Assembly (NCBI GenBank): GCA_020200195.1
Contig: JAIVJE010000319.1
Location: 1-14,917, forward strand
Length of the DNA: 14,917 nucleotides
Direction of reading: 5' to 3'
DNA from: Acidobacteriota bacterium
Lineage (GTDB): Bacteria > Acidobacteriota > Vicinamibacteria > Vicinamibacterales > 2-12-FULL-66-21
Shown: piece after piece, positions 1 to 6,591 of the stretch
Numbering within the stretch: the first letter of the stretch is position 1
Layout: each line of letters starts with the position of its first letter
The notes under the pieces: generated by a model
What the model was told of the DNA's origin: nothing
Seen by the model: the letters and a program-made list of their open reading frames with translations, nothing else
The model's database searches: none
Made by a program: the position numbers and the translations under genes

Positions 1-282
1 CTCGATCCCGAGTGGCTGCAACGCGCGATGAACCCAAAACCCATCGCGTCCAGCTTCATAGCAACTCACCACCCGCGCCGTCGACGCCAGCGCGAAGCGC
101 TGACGCGCCGCGCGCACCACACGCGCCACTGCGGCAAGATCGGCACTGGGGATCGTCTGCAGCCACGGCGTCACGCCGAAGCTCGACGTCATCGCCAGCT
201 TCCAGTCCTTCGTTCCGAGCTCAAATGCGACATACAGAACGGCTTCGTTTACACTCACCTCAGAGCGGACTGCTGCGACCAT
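1..282 (-). CDS. IS110-family transposase, N-terminal part (cut by window edge)
   Basis: The 94 visible codons run from an ATG at 282 and stay open to the window edge, so the C-terminal part is missing. The start is well supported: AGGAGG (complement of 289-294) lies 6 nt upstream. The protein shows the IS110 N-terminal RuvC-like (DEDD) pattern: a first acidic residue in AFELG (E21, where many members have D in GID), then KDWKLAMT, and near the visible end the typical block SCYEAGRDGFWVHR. IS110 transposases cut and recombine DNA without classical terminal repeats, guided in characterised members by a bridge RNA from a non-coding end of the element. The sequence upstream of this gene (283 onward) would be that end in IS110-group members. 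Family assignment is confident; whether the element is intact cannot be seen. Confidence 0.85.
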   Translation of the reverse strand, partial: MVAAVRSEVSVNEAVLYVAFELGTKDWKLAMTSSFGVTPWLQTIPSADLAAVARVVRAARQRFALASTARVVSCYEAGRDGFWVHRALQPLGIE

Positions 283-458
283 CTGTCTCCTCCTGGCTTG
301 GAATCTAGAAGGAGCTTACTCGCGACGGCCCGCTCTCATAGTCTCTCCGTGGTTGATCTCTCCGTGCCCTCCGATCCCTTCATTTTGTTGTCGTTGGCTG
401 AGCGCAGGGACATGCGCGCATCCGCGCAGGAGGAGAGCCGACTTGTCTCCGCTGCTTG
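283..458 (-). other. Non-coding flank of the IS110 gene; candidate left end
   Basis: No convincing gene lies here. The stretch carries the transposase ribosome binding site, a repeated octamer TCTCCGTG (around 344-368), and a perfect hairpin with 6-bp arms TGCGCG/CGCGCA at 413-418 and 423-428. In IS110-group elements the non-coding end upstream of the transposase encodes the bridge RNA, so a short RNA on the minus strand here is possible. I cannot place the element boundary from one copy, nor identify the target-binding and donor-binding loops by eye, so an RNA gene is not called. Confidence 0.3.
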
Positions 459-462
459 CTAG

Positions 463-619
463 TGTCCCGAATCAGAAATACGTCGCCATTTTCCGAGCGG
501 GGCATCCCGGCTGGCCGTGTTGCTTCTCCCTCGAATATGCCCAATATTCTCGGTCGTCGCGCCTTGCCATCCGCGCGCCGCGCCCGGAAAATTTGGCAAC
601 GTATTTCTGATTCGGAACA
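463..619. mobile_element. 157-bp MITE-like element with long terminal inverted repeats
   Basis: The two ends are inverted copies. Left 463-483 begins TGTCCCGAATCAG, and right 599-619 ends CTGATTCGGAACA, 20 of 21 positions complementary. The match continues inward in imperfect form (GCCA..TTTTCC on the left at 485-495, its complement on the right at about 585-597, with a 2-nt length difference), giving ends of roughly 33-35 bp. CTAG flanks both sides (459-462 and 620-623), as a 4-bp target duplication would; because CTAG is palindromic it could also just extend the inverted repeat. There is no coding sequence inside. This is the shape of a non-autonomous insertion-sequence derivative mobilised by a DDE transposase encoded elsewhere. 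A long transcribed hairpin is the alternative. I cannot name the parent family. Confidence 0.6.
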
Positions 620-620
620 C

Positions 621-637
621 TAGTGTCTAGGACACTA
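621..637. repeat. 17-bp palindrome over the ADOP permease stop codon
   Basis: Perfect 7-bp arms TAGTGTC (621-627) and GACACTA (631-637) flank TAG. The right arm ends exactly on the stop codon of the minus-strand permease gene (complement of 635-637). The arm repeats the sequence at the outer edge of the neighbouring inverted-repeat element (TAGTGTCC at 460-467), so this may be a piece of a related repeat end or a preferred target containing CTAG (627-630). It could also fold as a weak hairpin after the permease gene, but no T-run follows. Confidence 0.5.
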
Positions 638-3307
638 ATCCGCGCGGAGCGCCGCCAGCGGATCGACCGTCGTCGCGCGCCGCGCGGGCACGAACGAGGC
701 CAGCAGCGAGATCAGGATGAGTAGGACCGCGACGGCGGCGTAGGTAAGTGGGTCGAACGGACTGACGTCGAGGAGGAACGTCCGCAGCAACTGAGCGAGG
801 CCGCCTGCAAGCAGGACTCCCATGACGACGCCGATCAGCGCCACGCATCCACCGCGCATCAGCACGGCTCGAATGATGTCGGCTGCCCCGGCGCCAAGCG
901 CCATGCGCACGCCGAACTCCTGCGTGCGCTGGCTGACGTGATACGCAATCATCCCGTAGAGACCGATCGACGCCAGGAGCACGCCCAGCCCGCCGAAGAG
1001 ACCCGTCACCAGCGCACCGAGCCGGAAGATGGCGAACGCGTTACCAGAGTCGAGATAGTCGCGCATCGTCCGAACGTCGTAGGTCGCGACGTCGGGCTGT
1101 ACGCGTCGTATCGTGTCCCTTACCACGGAAGACATGTCCGAGGGCGGGCGTGTGGTCCGAATCGCAATCGTTGCTGCTGAGGGAATGTCTTGTGCCAGCG
1201 GCCTGAAGACCATCCCGCTCGGGGCTTCCCAGACAAAGTTGTACTTGCCATCGCGCACAACGCCCACCACGTCGAGCGTGTCGCTTTCAATCCTGAGACG
1301 ACGGCCGATGGCGGTCCGACCCGGCCAGAATTGCCTCGCGAGCGTTTGATTCACGATCGCCACAGGCGCGCCATCCGCGTCGTCGCGATCGTCGAACGCA
1401 CGGCCCTCGACCAGCGGCACCCGGGCAGCGGCAAAGTACTCCGGACTAATCTGCGCCGTGAAGGCCTGGGGAGTCTCCCCGTCCGCGACCGGAAGCTGGT
1501 CCTCGGGATAGAGGTTGGTCGTGTCGTACACAATCGCAAACGGAGGCCAGGAGATCCAGGCGGCGAGTTCCACACCGGGCAATGCGACGACCCGATCCCG
1601 GACGTTGCGGTAGAACGCCAGCCGTTGCGCCGGATCGTATCCCTGCATGCCGGGATCCGTTGACGCGAGCAGAACGCCCTCAGGCTGGAAGCCAAGGTCG
1701 ATGTCGTCCGCGCGCGCGAGACTGCGCGCGAAGAGGCCGCCGATGACGAGGAGCGTCAACGATAGCGCGACTTGCGCGACCACGAGCGCGCCGCGGAGTC
1801 CGCCGCGTGATTCCCCCGGCGTCCCGCGGCCACCGGTCTTCAGCAACGCATTTACGTCCGCGCGAACGGCATACAGGGCCGGTGCAAGGCCGGACACGAT
1901 CCCCGAAACGATGGCGACGCCTAGGGTCGCACCGAGCACGCGCAAATCGAGACTGAGATCCGGACGAAAGTTGGCGATTGAGGTCATCTGGGCGAAGAAC
2001 TGCTCGAGGCCGCGCATAGCAAGCACCACGACCGGCACGGCGACGGCGCTGCCCATCAACGCCAGGGCGAGACTTTCGGTGACAAGCTGACGCGCGAGAC
2101 GCCCGCGCCGGGCTCCGAGCGCGGACCGGAGCGCGATCTCACGCCCGCGTCCTGCGGCGCGCGCCAGCAGAAGGTTGACGACGTTCGCACTCGTAATGAG
2201 CAATAGCAGGATCGCCAGCGCCGCCATGCCGATGGCGATCACCCGGAAGAATGGACCGATGCCTGGATTCGGGCGGGCATGCGTTTCCGGAACCACGAGC
2301 AGCGTTACGTCTTTGTTCGTTGAGGGATGCTGCCGAGCCAGATCGGCGGACGTGATCTGCAGCGCGGCACGCGCCTGTGCGAGGGATACTCCCGGCTTCA
2401 GACGACCGAGCACGGTGAGCTGGTGCGCGTCGCGGCGTTCGAGGATGGATGTGCCTGACGTGTACATCAGGTCGTCGATCATCCACAGCGGCACGTAACC
2501 TGAAACGCGAATCAAGGCGTCAGTCCCCTTGAACGAAAGTGGCGTGACACCGATGATGGTGAACTGCCGGCCATTCAGGCGCGCACTCCGGCCGACGACC
2601 TCAGGATCGCCGCCGAACTGGGACCGCCAGTAGTCGTGCGCCAGCACCAACACGGGCACATCCCCCCGTGCGCGACCTTCTTCTGGGTGAATCAAGCGGC
2701 CCAAGGCCGGTTGCACGCCGAGCAGGGAAAAGTAGTTGTCGGTGACCATGCCCAGCGTGACGCGCTCGACACCGCGGCCGGCGTCGAGCACCGCGGGTCG
2801 CGGCGCGTAGCCGAGCAAGTCCGTAAAGACTGCGCCCTCACTACGGTAGTCCTGCAGATCGGCAAACGATAGCCCGTGCGGCACGGCTGCATGCCGATCG
2901 CGCGTGCTCAACGACATCAGCTCCGCGGGGCGGTCGACCGGCAGCGGCCGGAGCATGAAGGCGTTGACAATCGTGAACACTGCGACGACGGCACTGACAC
3001 CGATGGCGAGGGTCAGGATGGCCGCGGCCGCGAACACCGGCGTGCGGCGCAGCGTGCGCAGGGCATACCCGACGTCCTGCTGGAAGATGGCCAGGTGCTC
3101 GCGCGGCGCCATCGTAAACACATCGCGGGTCGTCTCGAACCACAATCGCGCAAGCGCGGCCATGCTTCCCTCCTGACGCACCTCGTGACGCTGATCGCGA
3201 AACGTCTGCTCCATCTCGCGCCCATAGTCCGCCCGGAAGTCGAAGGGAAACACCCGCAAGAGCGCGCGGAACAGGCGATCGGTGCGAGACGGCGGGCGGC
3301 CAGGCAT
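635..3307 (-). CDS. ADOP-type ABC transporter permease (MacB/FtsX-like)
   Basis: Inner-membrane permease of 890 residues with the layout of acidobacterial duplicated orphan permeases. The N-terminal cytoplasmic segment (about 1-75, with LFRALLRVFPFDFRADYG) is typical of the family. A first membrane helix (about 90-120) leads into a MacB-like periplasmic domain, then an FtsX block with several helices and the motif REIALRSALGARRGRL. A second helix (GALVVAQVALSLTLL) and a second periplasmic domain follow, then a final FtsX block with EFGVRMALGAG and the terminal PARRATTVDPLAALRAD. No ATPase gene is adjacent, which is normal for these 'orphan' permeases; the partner ATPase and substrate are unknown. 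The ATG at 3307 lies 5 nt downstream of the PadR stop, so the two are probably cotranscribed and translationally coupled. The stop sits in a palindrome next to a MITE-like element. Confidence 0.95.
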   Translation of the reverse strand: MPGRPPSRTDRLFRALLRVFPFDFRADYGREMEQTFRDQRHEVRQEGSMAALARLWFETTRDVFTMAPREHLAIFQQDVGYALRTLRRTPVFAAAAILTLAIGVSAVVAVFTIVNAFMLRPLPVDRPAELMSLSTRDRHAAVPHGLSFADLQDYRSEGAVFTDLLGYAPRPAVLDAGRGVERVTLGMVTDNYFSLLGVQPALGRLIHPEEGRARGDVPVLVLAHDYWRSQFGGDPEVVGRSARLNGRQFTIIGVTPLSFKGTDALIRVSGYVPLWMIDDLMYTSGTSILERRDAHQLTVLGRLKPGVSLAQARAALQITSADLARQHPSTNKDVTLLVVPETHARPNPGIGPFFRVIAIGMAALAILLLLITSANVVNLLLARAAGRGREIALRSALGARRGRLARQLVTESLALALMGSAVAVPVVVLAMRGLEQFFAQMTSIANFRPDLSLDLRVLGATLGVAIVSGIVSGLAPALYAVRADVNALLKTGGRGTPGESRGGLRGALVVAQVALSLTLLVIGGLFARSLARADDIDLGFQPEGVLLASTDPGMQGYDPAQRLAFYRNVRDRVVALPGVELAAWISWPPFAIVYDTTNLYPEDQLPVADGETPQAFTAQISPEYFAAARVPLVEGRAFDDRDDADGAPVAIVNQTLARQFWPGRTAIGRRLRIESDTLDVVGVVRDGKYNFVWEAPSGMVFRPLAQDIPSAATIAIRTTRPPSDMSSVVRDTIRRVQPDVATYDVRTMRDYLDSGNAFAIFRLGALVTGLFGGLGVLLASIGLYGMIAYHVSQRTQEFGVRMALGAGAADIIRAVLMRGGCVALIGVVMGVLLAGGLAQLLRTFLLDVSPFDPLTYAAVAVLLILISLLASFVPARRATTVDPLAALRAD

Positions 3308-3312
3308 GCCTG

Positions 3313-3681
3313 CTACGCCAGCCCGCGACGGCGCACCAGGTTCTTCGCCCGTGCCATCTCGACGATTGACTCCAGACGCGCGATCTCCGCGGCTGCAACT
3401 CGGCGGCCGAGCGGCGTCAGCCGGTAGTACCGGCGGCGTTCGTCGTCGAGCGCCGGGTCGGGGCGCTCATCGCTCTCGACAATCAGGCCATCCGCAGTCG
3501 CCCGCTTGACGAGCGCGTAGAGCGTGCCCGCGCTCAGGCGTACGTCGCCGGCCGTCCGGCGGGCGATTTCCTTCAGGATGGCGTAGCCGTGCTTGTCGCC
3601 GTCGGCGAGCGCCACCAGCGTGTGGAGCACGGGTGGCGTAAGCGGCAGAAAGTGATCAACGGAACGGGTGCGCGATGTCAT
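3313..3681 (-). CDS. PadR-family transcriptional regulator
   Basis: A winged-helix repressor of 122 residues, the usual size for short PadR proteins. The DNA-binding region is at about 11-85: LTPPVLHTLVALADGDKHGYAIL, then the recognition segment (RLSAGTLYALVKRATADGLI) and the wing with YYRLTPLGRR. A short C-terminal helix for dimerisation follows. PadR genes directly upstream of ADOP permeases are a recurrent acidobacterial arrangement, and PadR proteins commonly repress their own operon. The start at 3681 is supported by GAGG 5 nt upstream (complement of 3687-3690). The promoter holds a near-ideal sigma-70 pair with a palindrome in its spacer, which is the likely binding site. The inducing ligand is unknown. 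Confidence 0.93.
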   Translation of the reverse strand: MTSRTRSVDHFLPLTPPVLHTLVALADGDKHGYAILKEIARRTAGDVRLSAGTLYALVKRATADGLIVESDERPDPALDDERRRYYRLTPLGRRVAAAEIARLESIVEMARAKNLVRRRGLA

Positions 3682-3689
3682 GGATGCCT

Positions 3690-3718
3690 CGTCTGGCGGA
3701 TGTATCCTACGCCAGACG
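3690..3718 (-). promoter_or_regulatory. Perfect 9-bp stem-loop in the padR 5' leader
   Basis: CGTCTGGCG (3690-3698) and CGCCAGACG (3710-3718) are perfect complements separated by 11 nt. On the padR transcript the stem would begin near the predicted transcription start and end at the first base of the GAGG ribosome binding site. It could limit translation of padR and the coupled permease, stabilise the 5' end, or act as a second DNA operator. The structure is seen directly; its role is inference. Confidence 0.55.
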
Positions 3719-3722
3719 TCAA

Positions 3723-3750
3723 ACTATAGCGTTATACGCTACATAGTCAA
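3723..3750 (-). promoter_or_regulatory. padR-ADOP promoter with operator in the spacer
   Basis: On the minus strand, TTGACT (complement of 3745-3750) and TATAGT (complement of 3723-3728) are 16 nt apart, each matching the sigma-70 consensus at 5 of 6 positions. A palindrome with perfect 6-bp arms, TAGCGT and ACGCTA around TAT (3727-3741), occupies the spacer and touches the -10 box. A dimeric repressor bound there would block RNA polymerase, so autorepression by PadR is the simple reading. The predicted start is near 3716, about 35 nt before the padR ATG. Confidence 0.7.
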
Positions 3751-3796
3751 AGACGTTCGGTGCTCACCGGCGCCTGGGCTGCCCGGGCCGATGTGT

Positions 3797-5395
3797 TCAG
3801 GGATGGATGTTGGTGATCTTGTAGAGGCTGATCCGGTTCTGGCTGTCCAGAAGTGCCAGGCCATCGAACCCATTTACCAGAGGAGAAAATGCATCTTCGT
3901 GCACGACGACGTGCGTCACGCCCGCCTCGCGGAGGGCGCGCAGAGCTTCCTGCGAGGGAAACGTCGCGAGGACATCAAGGAAGTGGAAATAGGTCGGAGG
4001 AATGAAGGCGCTGTAACCGTTGATCAACGGCTTCCAATGCTTCGTCGAGTTCAGCATGTAGGGCGCGTTTGCGAAGTAGATGCGGCTCGGATACAACGGA
4101 AACTCGACGATGGCCGCACGACGTTCGGCTGCCAGCCGGTCGTAAACAGGAGAGATTCCCTCGAAGCGGCGGTAATGCAACGGTGCCCGCCATGCCTCCA
4201 GGTTGACGACAATGACTGCGCCGATCGATGCCGCCAGCAGCCAGCGCCTTCCACGCCATCTCGTCCGCAGAAAAGCGACGCCATATGCGGACAGTAACGC
4301 CGTAGCGACGATGACCAGGTAGCCAAGTCTATTCGTCCCGCGGATGCCTTGCAGCAGCGGCAGGGCCCGATAGAGCATGGAATAGCCCGGCACCAATGTG
4401 CCGAAGGACAGCAACAGGCCGACGATTCCGACTGCCAAACACATTCGGGCGCGCAGGTCGCGCAAGACGGGGCCTGTAACCACCGCCACTATTGCGAGGG
4501 CGAGTGGCAGAACGCCGGGAAACAGCGCGGTGCTCGCGCGTGCGTAAAATCCCCTGCTCCAGGTCGAATAGTGCAGGCGGCTGGCAGTAGACAGGTAATC
4601 GTTCACTGAGGCTGCGTAATCGCTGACCTCCGACAACGGCCGCGTGAGGCCGTATTCGACGCGCGCGTGATAGTACGGAAGCAGAAGCGGAAATATGCAA
4701 ACAGCCGAGACGGCGCCGGCCACGATAAGAGCCCACATGACGCGGCGGAAGCGCTCCCCCATCCAATCCGAGGGTCGCACAACGACGGCGGCGGCCATCG
4801 CCGCGAGTGTAAACACCATGTGATAGTTCGACGTGAGCGCCGCGAGGACGAAGAACGCAGCGAGCAGCAGCGCGTTGCCGGACGTAGGGTGGCGGAGAAC
4901 ACGGTCCAGGGCAAACAACGTCAAGACCAGGAATTCCAAATGCGTCGCATGCAGGTGCGGCAACCGCGTCAGCGTATGCGCGTTGAACGCCATCACCGAA
5001 CCTGCGACGATGGCCGCCGTCCAGTCGTTCGTCCAATGGTGGACAACAAGGCTGGTCACCCATCCCGTCAGGGTGAACCCGGCAAGCAACAGCAGGTTAT
5101 ACACGAGCACCGGCGACGCGCCGAGCCAGAACAGTGGAGCCCCCATGATCGCGAGCGTGAAGAGATGTTCGGAAAACGCGAGCGTGTGTTTTGCCGGGTA
5201 GAAGATGTTCGCGTCGAAGAGTCTCAGCGGATCGCGAGGGAGTTGATGCGCCACCCAGGCGAGCGACCATTCGATGAGGAGCGTATCGCCGTTGTCATTG
5301 CGCGACAGCGTGCCAGGGTCGGTCGCCAGGGGCCACGTGTGCGCGACGCCGAGCGCCAGGAAAAGAAAGAATGCTGCGACGAACGGTCGACGCAT
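3797..5395 (-). CDS. Polytopic membrane protein, GT-C glycosyltransferase-like
   Basis: A protein of 532 residues from the ATG at 5395. The frame also opens at a TTG at 5416, but the ATG starts with MRRP followed by a hydrophobic anchor. About ten or more membrane helices span residues 5-390, and the last 140 residues are soluble. After the first helix comes a loop with NDNGDTLL, an acidic site in the place where GT-C glycosyltransferases carry their catalytic aspartate, and later LPHLHATHLEF. The C-terminal domain (from about ISPVYDRLAAERRAAIVEFPLY) ends with a VTHVVVHEDAFSP segment, as in large bacterial membrane glycosyltransferase-like proteins of unknown substrate. A role in transferring lipid-linked sugars at the outer face of the inner membrane is inferred from architecture only. 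An inverted repeat lies just before the ATG. Downstream, 115 nt separate it from padR, which has its own promoter. Confidence 0.7.
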   Translation of the reverse strand: MRRPFVAAFFLFLALGVAHTWPLATDPGTLSRNDNGDTLLIEWSLAWVAHQLPRDPLRLFDANIFYPAKHTLAFSEHLFTLAIMGAPLFWLGASPVLVYNLLLLAGFTLTGWVTSLVVHHWTNDWTAAIVAGSVMAFNAHTLTRLPHLHATHLEFLVLTLFALDRVLRHPTSGNALLLAAFFVLAALTSNYHMVFTLAAMAAAVVVRPSDWMGERFRRVMWALIVAGAVSAVCIFPLLLPYYHARVEYGLTRPLSEVSDYAASVNDYLSTASRLHYSTWSRGFYARASTALFPGVLPLALAIVAVVTGPVLRDLRARMCLAVGIVGLLLSFGTLVPGYSMLYRALPLLQGIRGTNRLGYLVIVATALLSAYGVAFLRTRWRGRRWLLAASIGAVIVVNLEAWRAPLHYRRFEGISPVYDRLAAERRAAIVEFPLYPSRIYFANAPYMLNSTKHWKPLINGYSAFIPPTYFHFLDVLATFPSQEALRALREAGVTHVVVHEDAFSPLVNGFDGLALLDSQNRISLYKITNIHP

Positions 5396-5398
5396 GAA

Positions 5399-5413
5399 AC
5401 ACTCTACGAGTGT
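5399..5413 (-). promoter_or_regulatory. 6-bp inverted repeat before the GT-C-like gene
   Basis: ACACTC and GAGTGT flank TAC, and the repeat ends 3 nt before the ATG at 5395. It covers the only plausible ribosome binding bases (GAG), so it could fold to hide the start or serve as an operator. Evidence is limited to symmetry and position. Confidence 0.35.
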
Positions 5414-5416
5414 CAA

Positions 5417-5818
5417 CGTCTTCTGACTCTACTACGTTCACGCGCGTGTTGCGTCGCTTGGACGAGGGCGGATGACCCACAATGAAATCGTTCTCCACGC
5501 CGTCCCACAAAGAATTATCGTTTAGCTGTTCGCGCGTCCGCCTTATGCCTCGCCAGGGAGAGCTGTGATGGAAGCACACCACGGGATGCTCATTCGCGTG
5601 CAATCTGAATGGAACGGGTGGCGGAATGCAGAAGTCAGATTCCACGACCTCCAGAGTGTCCATTGGCTCCAGCCAGACCAGGCGCCGCACCCGCTCTTGC
5701 ACAGCTACATTTTCTGCACGAACCTCGTGACTGGGAGCATTCCGCACAATTGCGATCCTGCGTCGGCACCTCATCCGCTGCTCGTGTGCATCCTCAAGAG
5801 GCACGCGATGCCCAGCGC
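5417..5818. other. About 400 bp with no recognisable gene
   Basis: Long frames exist on both strands, for example minus-strand 5295-5804 and plus-strand 5565-5924, but none has a recognisable domain. The minus-strand frame runs 100 nt into the GT-C-like gene in another frame, and its third-position GC is only moderate compared with neighbouring real genes. An AT-richer patch (around 5508-5528) could hold the promoter for the GT-C-like gene, but no clear -35/-10 pair stands out. It may be a decayed gene or long intergenic sequence. Confidence 0.4.
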
Positions 5819-6543
5819 CTACGCAGAGCTCGCGCGAAGCGCTGTCGAACAGCGCGCATCGCCACCGACTGGACGCGTCTCTGACCAGAGTTCTGATATG
5901 GAAAGACCGTTAGTCAACCCCTGAGGATACGGCCTGTGGAATGTGGGCGCGCGTTCTGTGCGTGTCCACATTCCCACAGGCTCTTCGGTGTTCTGATCGC
6001 GGCGGCACGTGCAGTTGATGCATCCGTGCTCCGCGCACGTGCCGCACGATTCAATGACTCTCTTCTTGAGCGCCTCGCGGGCCCGCAACACGCGCACCGC
6101 GGCGTTGCTGGTCGACAGGCCCTTCTCGTCGGCGAACGCCTTGACCGGTTTGCCGCCGACCTCGATCGCCAGCAATGCCTCAGCGTCCTCCGGTTTTAGC
6201 GTGGATGCGAGACGCGACACGCACGCGCAGATCTCCGCCTCCATCTCTCGAGTGGGTCTCTCCTGCGTTTCGAGATCGCGTGCAAAGGCTTGGTGCGCGC
6301 GGTCAGCTGCGCCACGTCGCCGAAACTGATCGACGGCCGCATTGCGCAGAGTCCGGTAAAACCACGGCACGATCGCCTCGTCGGCCGGTGCCTGCTCTGG
6401 ACGCGCAACGACCTTCGCGAACGCATCCTGGAGGATGTCTTCTGCAAGGGCATGGTCCCCCCCCGCCGCTCGAGGTAGCGCAGGAACGCGCGGTGGTTCT
6501 CGAGCAGCGTCACGGCCGGCGGGGCAGCCGTCTCCGTATTCAT
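5819..6543 (-). CDS. ECF-type RNA polymerase sigma factor with Cys-rich tail, frameshifted
   Basis: Read from the ATG at 6543, the protein starts with MNTETAAPPAVTLLENHRAFLRYLERR. It must change frame at a run of eight C (6457-6464) to continue with GDHALAEDILQDAFAKVV and VPWFYRTLRNAAVDQFRRR (region 2). Region 4 follows, with LKPEDAEALLAIEVGG and STSNAAVRVLRAREALKKRV. Nine or six C would restore the frame. After region 4 comes a Cys-rich segment, CGTCAEHGCINCTC. In the unrelated-looking CorE-type (ECF44) sigma factors a Cys-rich C-terminus senses metal ions, so metal or redox sensing is possible here by analogy only. The final 55 or so residues are encoded by a hairpin element and probably are not native. 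Without a frame change, only a fragment starting around 6370 would be made, lacking the first half of region 2. A plus-strand lipoprotein gene is divergent, 48 nt away. Confidence 0.82.
5932..5981. repeat. Long imperfect hairpin inside the sigma-factor tail
   Basis: GCCTGTGGAATGTGG (5932-5946) pairs with CCACATTCCCACAGGC (5966-5981), fully complementary apart from one bulged C, around a 19-nt loop. It lies in the 3' end of the sigma-factor reading frame, which reads through it without a stop. No T-run follows on either strand, so it is a poor intrinsic terminator. Its length and near-perfect symmetry suggest a palindromic repeat of the REP type that has settled at the end of the gene and extended the frame. 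Confidence 0.5.
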
Positions 6544-6591
6544 GAGATCAATGATACCGCTCGTCGATCCGGGCTCAAGTATCCTGACGTT

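Noticed and set aside
2841..3427. Long frames on both strands across the 5' part of the ADOP gene
   Set aside because: They are by-products of high GC content; the ADOP frame carries the recognisable family motifs.
4667..5485. 272-residue plus-strand frame opposite the GT-C-like gene
   Set aside because: Extremely rich in Arg, Gln and Glu with no domain, as expected for the reverse strand of a membrane protein gene.
5640..5760. Cys-rich third-frame peptide (NCAECSQSRGSCRKCSC) resembling the sigma-factor tail
   Set aside because: Interrupted by stops and without any sigma-factor sequence before it; the resemblance is too short to trust.
5295..5804. 169-residue minus-strand reading frame
   Set aside because: No domain, moderate third-position GC, and a 100-nt overlap with the GT-C-like gene in another frame; kept only as an unassigned stretch.
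6175..6591. Upstream extension of the plus-strand lipoprotein frame
   Set aside because: It is antisense to the conserved sigma-factor regions and lacks a signal peptide at its start; the lipoprotein begins near 6592.
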